Positions 21,628-33,200 of a DNA stretch of 50,000 nt are shown here, one piece after another. The DNA is from Mesostigma viride (Eukaryota > Streptophyta > Mesostigmatophyceae > Mesostigmatales > Mesostigmataceae), in NCBI GenBank assembly GCA_009746045.1, contig RPFO01000667.1, positions 1,607,252 through 1,657,251 on the forward strand, read 5' to 3'. A program made the position numbers and the translations under genes. Position 1 is the first letter of the stretch. The number at the start of each line of letters is the position of its first letter. Under the pieces are notes generated by a model, which was given only the letters and a program-made list of their open reading frames with translations, was not told the DNA's origin and did not search any database.

Positions 21628-22779
21628 GGGGTCCCTGCATGCGGATCATAGTAGTGCCCTGTCCAACGGGGCATGGGCGGGTGGAAGTGGGATGGGGGAG
21701 TGGGCAATACCTGGCACGAGGGAAAGGGAATGGGGGGGAAAGGGAAGGGGGGGGGGGGGGGGGGGGGAATTGTGGATGGAAATTTTGGGGTAAAGGAAGG
21801 AGCGGAACATTTTGGGGAGATGGGGAGCGGGGGATGGGTGACGGAAGGGCCATATCTTATCAGTTGTATCTGTGGGCCGTGTATAGATGGGTGCCACTTA
21901 AAGCGAGGCAGTCCAGCACTTCAGTATGCTCCCACCAGGGGTGGAGAGCACGTGACTGGGCACACTGAAGGCACGTTTAGGGGGGTGACGCGGCTGGTGG
22001 GTGGCGCTCCAAAGTGTAATGGACGGATGGCGGCGAACGTGCTTGTCAGCAGGGGAAGCCTTGCATGGTGATGAGTAACGGTCGCTGAAGATAGCATTGG
22101 GCACCTACACAGCCCATGTGTAACCCTATAGTCTGTGTTCTGATGGGATGTATTGGATCCGTTCTAGTTGGACGTATTTGATGCGCCCCAGGGATGTGTT
22201 TGCAGGTGCACCGAGTGATGCGCATCAGTCCACGCGTCACCGCCCGCTGAGTGCACAGCTGGGTGCGGTAGACAGGCAAATAAATTACATTCCTGAGCAC
22301 CATGGCCTGCCGATCAGCCCAAGTCTTGGTGACGCCATTATTACGGATTGTGACGGCTGAATTCAGTTTGGGAAGTTTAGGCATGTTGGAGATACCCATA
22401 TATCACACTGACCAGTTATCTCATTGATATCTGCTAGAGTGCAGTTTGAACAGCAGTTTCCTGTAACTAATTTAGTGAAATTCATTCTAATTTACATGTT
22501 GTGGGCAGCCATTCCTAGGCCCGAGTACACTGAAGAATCATGACTTGTGGGAGACATGCCACATGCCCAGCAAACCTAAAAGCGCTGCCGTACACATAGC
22601 CATTATAATAGCACTAGCTGCCATGCACATGGGTGGCAGCGCTGCCGGCCCGACACCGCGCATAAACGGTTAAGTCGTACCAGTCTGTATTGAGATTATA
22701 TAAGTGACAACTATTCCTATAAGAGACAACTATTCCTATAACTATTCGTATAGTTGTAAGACCTACATATTTCCTTGCA
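21628..22779. other. Convergent intergenic region, left part
   Basis: Follows the IFT57 stop. It has G-rich low-complexity sequence at about 21725-21850 and otherwise unremarkable DNA. Imperfect repeats of AACTATTCCTATA lie at about 22709-22755. No gene seen. Confidence 0.45.
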
Positions 22780-23050
22780 TGTGAGTTGGCCATAAAGTTG
22801 ACGAGCATGCCGTCGATGGTCAACAATCGGCACCTTAGCTGCTGGAATACGTAGTGGTGCAGGTGCACTTTGTACACCTAGAGCAGGTGTAGTTTACACC
22901 CTACCCTTGCAGGAAGTAGCCCAGAATGTATTGAAAGCAATATGCCCCTTCTCAGGGATATGTGCTACATGTACTCCCACCGATGTGCCAAATCAGAATA
23001 CATGTACTCCCACCGAAGTTATGTTCCAATTTAATTTAATTTAATTTTAA
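22780..23050 (+). mobile_element. Dispersed retroposon copy B
   Basis: Shares GCTGCTGGAATAC, GGTGCAGGTGC, CCCTTGCAGGAAG and CATATGCCCCTTCTC with copies A and C. It has an internal duplication of the CATGTACTCCCACCG hairpin segment (about 22970-23020) and ends in an (ATTTA)-rich tail at 23021-23050. The last hairpin, ACTCC CACC GAAGT, has one unpaired position. Confidence 0.65.
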
Positions 23051-24243
23051 TGCGGATCATATGATGGCGAACGATCTGCCAAAAGCTTTTCATGATGCTA
23101 ACATCAGCCATAAACAGGAAGTAAAGCACCTTGAATTGGAACCCACAGAATGGGCTAGGCATCCCCCTAGCCCATAATCCAATCATGATACATGCCCACT
23201 GTCTGTCAGCACCCACGATGAGGGCAGGCATCTCCTCGCGCATATCCCCATCCCTCCCGCTCCCCCTGTTTATCCTCAGCACAGAAAGTGGAGGTGGCAA
23301 AACCCATAGCATGCCAGAAAGACATCCTCATGGCGCGGTCTTTGGTCCTTCACTTGATCCCATCCCTTCGACCCATCACTTTGCTGTCACACCCATGCCA
23401 CCCATGCCTTTTGCTGCAAATGCCTACCCAGGCGTGCCTCCTTCCGCCTCCCATTCCCTATTCCCACGCGCTCTTCCTCGTTCCGAGCACAAATGCTGCC
23501 GGCTTCTCAAAAAAGAGGCGCTCACCTTATGGTGAACACCTCTCCTCCAGACACAGCCATGAAAGCGTCGGCTTATAAAAAAATTGCTCGCTCCTCATGA
23601 TCACCCCCTCCCCTCCACAGAGAGTCATTATCGTGACGCCTTCTCAAAGAAGAGGCTCACTCCTGATGGTGACCCCCTCTCCCCCAAACAGAGCGATGAA
23701 AGAGGTGCCTTCGGCCATCGGTACGTCCTGCAGCAACAGCCTCCTCACCGGTAGCCTCCTCAACAGCAGGCAGCCTCCTGAGAGGCAATGTGCATGCACC
23801 ATTATCTCACTTGTCAACGGACCATGGACCCCCCCGACTGCCTCAATCTCAACCTCGATCTTTCCAGCATGGGGTTCAACCCGGTGGCCAGACCACAGAT
23901 CTCATGACAAGTACCCGGCATTACCATTCACCACACATCTGGTCCACATAAGCCATCCATGCCAACCCTGCCTGGGCCATGAAACCGCGAGTGGCCACCA
24001 TCGCTTTACATTGCACCCACCCCAGGTAGTTGACTTTCAACCGTAGCCCAACATATGAATTGTTCAGCCCAGAAGCCCAAATGCATAGCCCTGGAGTCCA
24101 ATGGCACACTCCAGGCCGGACTCCCATCTTAGACTGTGTATTCCCCATGCCTCCCACCATCTCGCCAAAGATTCCAATCCGAGCCCAGCAGTTTCAATTG
24201 ACAGTAAACCCCATACGATGCCCAAGTGATTGCGCCGGCGCCT
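23051..24243. other. Convergent intergenic region, right part
   Basis: Between retroposon copy B and the RME-8 stop. It holds three degenerate copies of a roughly 65-70-bp unit at 23503-23711 (TTCTCAAAAAAGAGGC, then TTATAAAAAAATTGCT, then TTCTCAAAGAAGAGGC), each followed by a C/T-rich block. No coding frame here is supported. Confidence 0.45.
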
Positions 24244-27200
24244 CTAGCTGGGCGGCTGTGTGGGCGCGGCGGCCAGGCGGAAGATGGTGGGCTTGCCCTC
24301 GAGCATGCCGGCCACCCCCGCGGGCGCTGTGTGCGAGTTGGAGGGCAGGAAGAGGTCGTGCCGCTGGTCCTTGTACGCGCCCCACACCTGGACGCATGGG
24401 TGATAGGTCACGTGTCACAGGGAGTACATGCACTCATTGATTAGCTACTTTATTGAATATTAGGGACTCCACGATGGCCGGTGCCCTTGTTGGGAAAGGG
24501 AAGAAAAGGGGGGGGAACAAAGCATGAGGTGGGCGGGACAAGTGCGTGAACGCCCGGCATGCACCTGCCATGCGACGAGGCTGTATGGCAAAACACATGC
24601 ACACAATACCTGACACTGTGTGTACAAATGTATGTGTAATCACCTGCGATGCTGCGAGGATGTCGGCGACCCTCCCCCCGTGGGGCCGCGCAGCGAGCCG
24701 CTTTAGCACCTCCACGGCGAGCACACGTCCCACGACCGCCTCCGCGTCCGTCCACTTCTCCTTGCCCTGCACGTCCGGCGCGTGCCAGTCCAGCAAGCCC
24801 AGCAGCACAGGGACCAGGCCAGTGCTGTGGGGGGCGGGGGGGCGGGGGGAGAAGGGAGTGGGGGTGGAAAGAGGTGGGGGGGATTGTGGGAAGAAGTGAG
24901 GTGGGGGGGATTGTGGGGGTTTGTCAGTTCCGATGTTTTGGTGGACCTCACATTGGGATGAGCTGCCAACGGGGGAGAAGAGGAGGGGGTCATGGTGGGG
25001 GCATGGCAGGTGTGACGTGGAGAGACATAGTTTCGTCGGAAAGATATATAGATATGTAGTTGCGTAAGTAACATGCTAGTAGCTGACTCCCCGTTTCATG
25101 CCTCATGTGAACGGCACAATGGCACGAGCCTGGTGCTGGGGGGCGAGGAGAGCAAGAAAGGACGCGATGTCTGGGGGGGGCCGGGGACCGGGGGCGGAAA
25201 GGGGCAGGGGGGCGGGGGGGGGGGGGGGGGCGGCGTGCCATGACGTCAGCCGCAGAGAATACGAGAGGGAGACCCACCCTTCTTCCATCTTCATCTTTTT
25301 TACTTTTGTGGGGAGGGGGGGCTTGTCAAGACCAGCCTACTCGCATAGCCTAAGAAGACCGGTGCACCGGCGCGCTGATTGCTCCGGCAGCACATCGTCT
25401 ATGTTCATGTAGTAGCCGTATACAGTGATAACACTCGCTAGCAATATATACATACATATATATATATATATGCGGTGGCCCTCCTCACCTGAACAACGAG
25501 ACATGAGGCTGGAGCACACCCCAGTACCGTCACAACGATGACCACACAGGACCTGGCCGCGTGCTCCACCAGCACGCGCTCGCTGCCTGTGCCCCATGAC
25601 GAGCCCCTCGTACCCGAAGGATCCTCTGTCTACCCCAATACGTGGCACCTAACCAAGTACTTGGGCGCCTGCTCCACGAGCACATCGTTCGCGCGGTTGC
25701 CATCCACAAGACCATAGCCAGAAGACACCTCAAGAACCATACTTCCTTATTCAACAGCAAGACGATCTATTGAAAATACAACGTCTATAACTTCATCTCG
25801 AATGCTTAAAGCTAATCCCAATACAGAGTGGTACTCTCTGACCACATCACGTCACTAGGTGACGACATTATGTCTTGGACTCTTTGACCACATCATGTCC
25901 CTAGCCCTTCACTCATGTCATGTCATGTCACGTCATGTCATGTCATGTCACTGCCTGTGACGTGTGAGCCGTAAGGGTACCTGAGCGCCTGCTCCACAAG
26001 CACGTCCTTTGCGCGGTTGCCCTCCTCGAGTGACCGCTTGAGCGTCTCCAGCACCAGCACGCGCGTGCCGGGCCAGCCAAGCGCGCGCATCATGAGTGCG
26101 ACAAACGAGGGGCGGCAGCTGGCCGAGGCGACCGCCTCCCCGCACGCGCGGCTGCTCACGAGTGCGTGCACGACCTTTAAGCATCCCACGCGGAGCCGCT
26201 CGCGGTCCCCGCACGCGCCCGCGGTGCTGCTGTCGCCCGCGCCGTCATCGGTGATGCTGGCCGGGGGGCTCACGGGGAAGGCGCCGCCGGGGGTGGAGGC
26301 CGAGGCGGCGGCGGAGGACGACGAGCTCCCACCCCCGCCAACGATGATCGAGGTAGTGCCAGCAGGCACGAGCGCGGTCGAGTTGCCGCCTGCGCGGCTC
26401 GCATCGCCCTCCGAGTCGACCACGCGTGAGCTGAGTCGGCCCAACGTGGTAAGCAGCGCAGGCACGTAGCCGAGCGAGGCGACCACGTCGCAGAGCGCGG
26501 GCTGGCTGGTCAGGATGGCCTGGATGACCGACGCCAGGAGTAGCTGCTCCTCGACCGCCGCGGTGGAGGTGCCCGCGTTGCCGCCGCTCCCGCCCGCGCC
26601 CATGGAGGAGGCCTGGGGCGGGGGGAGGGGGGGGAAGGGAGGGAGGGGAAGTAGGCATGGAAGGGTTAGAGAAAGGCAAGAAGGAATTGAAGGGAAAAGG
26701 AATGGACAGGAATAGGAATAGAAGGCTTGAAGGGAAGGGCATGGAGGGGAGGCACATTGGAGGGGCTGAAAATAAGGCATGCAGTGAAGGTGCGGGGGAA
26801 AGGCAAGGGACTTAAGGGGGGGGGGGGGGGGGGGGGACCGGCAGCGGGGGTGTGAGGGGATGGGAGAGGTAGGTAGACTGGGAAGGTAATGTGGAGGACA
26901 CTGCCGCGTGCACCCACACGTGCGGGGTGGTGGCAGTGACGGTGGAGGCGGCAGGAGTGCTCAAGTATCACGGATAACCATGCACCTGCACGTGCGCATA
27001 GGTGGTGGAGGTGGACAGGTGGTGCGCTACCTGCGTGGTGCCGGTGGTGGTGGATCTAGCGGTGGTTGTGGTGGTTCTGGCGGTGGTGGTGGTGGTGGTG
27101 GTTCTGGCGTCATCGTCATCGTGTTCCCGGGCAGAACCCACCTGCACGTGCGTGGCGGACGTGGACAGGTAGCGTGCGAGCACTTGCTCCAGGAAGAACT

Positions 27201-30200
27201 GCACGTTCTTCAGCGGTGCTTTCGGGTTCTTGAGGAACAACCGCAGGTAGATGCCGCCCACCTGCGAGGGCGCAAGCGAGGGAAAACCAAGTGGGCAGGG
27301 GGAACCATGACATCATAGTGCATGTTTTAAAATTTCATGAGGCCACGGGGAAAGACGCAAGGATGGGTACATGCCGCCCAGCTGCGCACGCAGCAAGGGG
27401 ACAGGTGGGCAGCGGGACCGCCATCCCATGGATGGGCGGATGGACAGATGGACGGATGCCTGGGCAGTCGGTCGGTCGGTCGGTCGGTCAGTCGGTCGGT
27501 CCGTCGGTCGGTCGGTCGGTCGGTCGGTCGGTCGGTCGGTCGGTCGGTCGGTCGGTCGGTCGGTCGGTCGGTCGGTCGGTCGGTCGGTCGGTCGGTCGTC
27601 GGTCGGTCGGTCGGTCGGTCGGTCGGTCGGTCGGTCGGTCGGTCGGTCGGTCGGTCGGTCGGTCGGTCGGTCGGTCGGTCGGTCGGTCGGTCGGTCGGTC
27701 GGTCGGTCGGTCGGTCGGTCGGTCGGTCGGTCGGCCGGTCGGTCCGTTAGGTGGTCGGTCGGTCGGTCGGTCGGTCGGTCGGTCGGTCGGTCGTCGGTCG
27801 GTCGGTCGGTCGGTCGGTCGGTCGGTCGGTCGGTCGGTCGGTCGGTCGGTCGGTCGGTCGGTCGGTCGGTCGGTCGGTCGGTCGGTCGGTCGGTCGTCGG
27901 TCGGTCGGTCGGTCGGTCGGTCGGTCGGTCGGTCGGTCGTCGGTCGGTCGGTCGGTCGGTCGGTCGGTCGGTCGGTCGGTCGGTCGGCCGGTCGGTCCGT
28001 TAGGTGGTCGGTCGGTCGGTCGGTCGGTCGGTCGGTCGGTCGGTCGGTCGGTCGGTCGGTCGGTCGGTCGGTCGGTCGGTCGGTCGGTCGGTCGGTCGGT
28101 CGGTCGGTCGGTCGGTCGGTCGGTCGGTCGGTCGGTCGGTCGGTCAGGTGGGCGGTCAGGTGGGCGGACGGACGTATGAACGTATGAACGTATGGAGAGA
28201 CGGACGCATGGATGGATGGATGGATGGATGGATGGATGGATGGATGGATGGATGGATGGATGGATGGACGGACGCATGGATGGATGGATGGATGGATGGA
28301 TGGATGGATGGATGGATGGATGGATGGATGGATGGATGGATGGATGGATGGATGGATGGATGGATGGATGGACGGACGGACGGACGGACGGACGGACGGA
28401 CGGACGGACGGGCGGGCGGGCGGGCGGGCGGGCGGGCGGGCGGGCGGGCGGGCGGGCGGGCGGGCGGGCGGGCGGGCGGGCGGGCGGCGGCGGGCGGGCG
28501 GCGGGCGGGCGGGCGGGCGGGCGGGCGGGCGGGCGGGCGGGCGGGCGGGCGGGCGGCGGGCGGGCGGCGGGCGGGCGGGCGGGCGGGCGGGCGGGCGGGC
28601 GGGCGGGCGGGCGGGCGGGCGGGCGGGTGGGCGGGCGGGGGGTGGGTGGGTGGGTGGGTGGGTGGGGGGGTGGGTGGGTGGGTGGGTGGGTGGGTGGGTG
28701 GGTGGGTGGGTGGGTGGGTGGATGGATTGATGTGTGGATGGATGGATGGATGGATGGATGGATGGATGGATGGATGGATGGATGGATGGATGGATGGATG
28801 GATGGATGGATGGATGGATGGATGGATGGATGGACGGACGGACGGACGGACGGACGGACGGACGGACGGGCGGGCGGGCGGGCGGGCGGGCGGGCGGGCG
28901 GGCGGGCGGGCGGGCGGGCGGGCGGCGGGCGGGCGGGCGGGGCGCGGGCGGGCGGGCGGGGGCGGGCGGGCGGGCGGGGCGGGCGGGCGGGCGGGCGGGC
29001 GGGCGGGCGGCGGGCGGGCGGGCGGGCGGGCGGGCGGGCGGGCGGGCGGGCGGGCGGGCGGGCGGGCGGCGGGCGGGCGGGCGGGCGGGCGGGCGGGCGG
29101 GTGGGTGGGTGGGTGGGTGGGTGGGTGGGTGGGTGGGTGGGTGGGTGGGTGGGTGGGTGGGTGGGTGGATGGATGGATGGATGGATGGATGGATGCGTGT
29201 CCTCAACAGGTGGGTGGGACAAGCGAGGAGACATGGCACACAAGCGCAGCTCCCTCTGCACTTGTCCCTCCCCCCCCGGACATTGCAAGGAAAACATACG
29301 CACATAATGCTTACGTACAAAATCAAGATTAACCAGGAACATTTTCCCACCTGCAGCTCCTCCCCGAGCGACCCCGCACCCATCCACGCGTCGCGGAACG
29401 TCGCCGACGGCTGCCACTCCAGCAGCTCCGTGACCGTTCCGTTCTCGCCCCCATCACCCCCCTTGCCTCCCCCCCCACCGCCCCCCGCGGCGCCACCGCT
29501 GCCCCCCTTGCCGGCCTTGCGCAGCGCATCGGCCTGCGTGTGCCTCGCGAACAGCTCCCCCGCGACCGCCTCGGTGTGTGCCGCCATCGCGTCGCGCATC
29601 TCAGGCGTCCACATCAGCTCGGGCGTCTCTGTCCGCTTGAGGAACGCCGCGTGCGCCACGTCGGGCGGGCCCGCCTGCAGCGCAGCCACCAGACCCTGGG
29701 GGAGCATCGCCTGCAGCGTGATGGTCACGCGGGGGCCATGCACCGCCTGCGCCATGAGGCGGGAGAGCACCGCCGCCGCGGGGGGGCCCAGAGAGGAGTC
29801 TGCGGGGGGGAACCGCGGCACTCCGCTCCCGGATCGCACCTCGCTTCTACCGGCCACAACCTCCCCTTCCTCCCCACCCCCTTGTTTCTCCTGCTCCTTC
29901 TCCTTATCGTTCTCGTCACCAACTTGCTCGGGCCCGCTCTCCCCTTCCACCGTGGCGGGGGCTGCTACCCCTCCTTCCACTGCTGGCTCCGAGGCCGCCG
30001 GTTCCTCGGCGCCTGGTCCTGCGGGTGACGTCGCCGGTATACCTCCTCCCGACGTCGGCCCGCTCTCTGCGTGCGGCGGGTTGGCGTCTGCGGCCCGGTT
30101 GGACGGCAGGATGGCCTCCAGCAGGTAGAGCACTCCGCCCTGCTGCGCGGCTGCCCACGCCGCCTGTGAGGTGCTGGCCAGGGACTGGAGCAGCTGGAGC

Positions 30201-33200
30201 GCGCGCGATCGGCAGGCGGGCACGGCGTGCAGTAGCCAGCACAGCAGGTGCACCGCGCCCACCTGCGTCATGATTCCGCCCGCAATGCTGCTGTCGGGCA
30301 CGGCGGCCGCGGGCTGCAACGCCGCCGATGCCGCGCCGCCGAAGGGCGTGCGGGGTGGGTGGGGTGCGGGGCGCTTGGGGGCCTCCCCCGTGGTGTCCGG
30401 CTCGCCATGGGTGGGTGCTGCCGCGCGCAACGACAGCAAAGGCACGTGCGGAAATGGACCCGACAACAGGCGTGGAAAAAATGAATATATATATATATAT
30501 ATACATACATGAACAGGGAATAGGAAAAAGTATACAGAGTAGACATGGACAAGGGCAAGGTCATGACGTTGGAGAAGTTAACAACAAAGAGTATGCGAGC
30601 CTCTACAACGTCTTACCACCCCAAGCTGATATTAACAATACATAACCAAACTGCATTACCCAACGTTTATAATGATGCAGTTCCACCTTCTAGCCATTCA
30701 AAGTTCTGACAGCTGTACCGCCGGCTCCCCTACTCACGGCAGGGCGTGGAGACAAAGGCGTCGAGGAAGACCACCGAGACGGATGCCAGGTGAAGCACCG
30801 TGTCCAGCACCACGCTCGCCGCGTCGGGGCACTCGGCCGCCAGCGCCACGTCCAGGCACGCAAACAGGGGGCCGAGGCGCCCCGCGGGGCCCCACGGGTG
30901 CGCCGGCACGCCCGGCACCGGCGACGAAGGTGACCCGGCCCCCGCGAGCCGTGCCGCCTCGGGCGTCCCCTTGCGGATGGTCAGGCTTGGGTGGCCCGCC
31001 GCCGAGGGCATCCCTGGACCCCCCCGAGGGGCCCCCGCGCCGGGGCCGTGCTCGGCGTGGGGTGGCTGAGGGGGCCGCGCCAGCGTGACGGCGATGGAGG
31101 GGGAGTGGAGCGCGCACTTGTGGAGCGCCTTGAGCGCCTCGAGCAGGCCCTCATATGCGCGTGTGCGGGCCTCGGGGCGCAGCGGCCGGCGCGAGGGTAC
31201 CTTGGCCTTACTCGCCCTTGCCCCGCCTCCGCTGCTGCTGCTCGCCCCTGCGTGCGAGGACGACTGCTGGTCCGCTTTGCCGGTCCTGTGGGAGGCGTTG
31301 GGCTCGGGGGCGGTGTCGGCGTCGGGTGTGGCGGAGGACAGAAGCGGGTCGTTGGCCACGGGCACCGCCTGCATGGGCGTGGTGGAGGGCTCGGCGGGCG
31401 GCGCGGCCGTGGGGGGTGTCTTGTGGGATGCCGCGACATCCACCAGCTCCTGCTGTTTTTTAGAAGAACAGCCCCATGAACAGGACAAGGACAGCAGGGA
31501 GAAGAGACAAGGTGGAAATTAGGCGCAACACGGCAGACGCGAGCTGAGGCATACGTGACATTCCGCCCGGAAATGCAGAACTTGTAGGCAACATCGACAA
31601 GCCACCTCTTGAAAAGGCAAACCCTCGAATAACAATGGGACCGCAACGTGCCCATATGTGCTTTGCATTACGTGTGTGCATGCATGTGGTTCTGGGTTGT
31701 GTGTTGCTGACGGAGGAAATGAGAAAGCCAGGCAGAGAGTCCCAGAATCACCCCCTCCCCTTATTCACCCCCTGACCCCTGACCCCTGACCCCTGACCCC
31801 CGACCCCCGACCCCCGACCCCCGACCCCCGACCCCCGACCCCCGACCCCCGACCCCCGACCCCCGACCCCCGACCCCCGACCCCCGACCCCCGACCCCGA
31901 CCCCCGACCCCCGACCCCCGACCCCCGACCCCCGACCCCCGACCCCCGACCCCCGACCCCGACCCCCGACCCCTGACCCCTGACCCCTGACCCCTGACCC
32001 CTGACCCCTGACCCCTGACCCCTGACCCCTGACCCCTGACCCCTGACCCCTGACCCCTGACCCCTGACCCCTGACCCCTGACCCCTGACCCCCTGGCCCC
32101 TTCTCCCCGTCACCCCCCTCGTCCCCAACCATCCCCTGCATCCCCCGCCCTGTCCCCCGTCACTCACGTGGTGGTCGTCATAATCCTCAAGGATCTCCCC
32201 CTTGTCCAGCTTGTCGATCGTCGCCGCCACAAACGCCAGCAGCTCGTCGCAAAAGCCGGGCACGTCGCCAATGGACGTGACCGAGGCCGTAGTATTGAAG
32301 AGCCGCAGGTAGACATTACCCACCTGCAGCAACGGGCCAGGGAGAGTGCGACGTGATTGCCCGACAGCATAGCAGCAAACACCGTAAATGACACACGTCA
32401 TGGGACCAAGGCCGTTGTGTTGAGGAACCGCAGATGCACATTGCTCACCTGCAACAGAAGTGGAAAGAAAATAGCCCCACATTAATGACACATGGCCGCA
32501 TAAGGCGATGGCTCGTCAACGTTGAGCAGGCGCGGACCGCCATGCCCACCGCACAACCCCGCGTTCCTCACTTCCCTGCCCCCCCCTGCCCCCCCCCCCC
32601 CCCCCCCCCGCCGCCTTCCTTGCCAACAAGACATCCATGCCCCACCGCCTCATCGGCAGTTCCCCCCCAGTGCCGCAAAGTCAAACTTGTCCACCTCCCC
32701 CTAACATCACCAAACCCTCACATAGCAGGTATGCCTAGGCTCCGCATCTGCCCCCACACCACCACATAACAACCGCCATGCCCCCCTGACCCCTCACCTG
32801 CAGCTCCCCCCCTAGCGCGGCAAAGTCGAACTTGTCCATAGCGGCGCGCATGTCGTAGTTGCCGTCGTCCCCCTGCCCCGTCAGCCGCTGGTCCTCGACA
32901 AACGCAGCCAGCTCCTTGCGCATGCGCGCGTTCCAGATGACGGTCGGCGTCTCCAGCGTGGTGTTGAGCACCGCGAGCAGCTCCTGGGGGGAGCGGTTGC
33001 CCAGCGCGGACGCGAGCGTGGGCGTGAGCAGGCGCGAGAGGCAGGCCATGGCCAGCCGGTTGTGGGGCGTCGCCAGGTCGCCGGGGAGCAGGCCTGCGAG
33101 CCGGCCCAGCGCACGCGCGCCTGTGCGGGGTGGGGTGGGGCAATTGTGTTTAGTTGGGGGGGATGGTGGGTAGGGCAACGAAGGGAATGTTCCGTCAGCA

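Noticed and set aside
23131-24046. Plus-strand frames of 96-149 aa between IFT57 and RME-8
   Set aside because: No recognisable domain, Pro/Ser/His-biased composition, and they overlap degenerate repeats.
27488-30466. A 992-aa open frame on the minus strand, and matching plus-strand frames of 298-556 aa
   Set aside because: Only the first third is coding (RME-8 exon 21). The rest translates tetranucleotide repeats (TDRP, IHPS, ARPP motifs) in the intron beyond a good donor at 29351.
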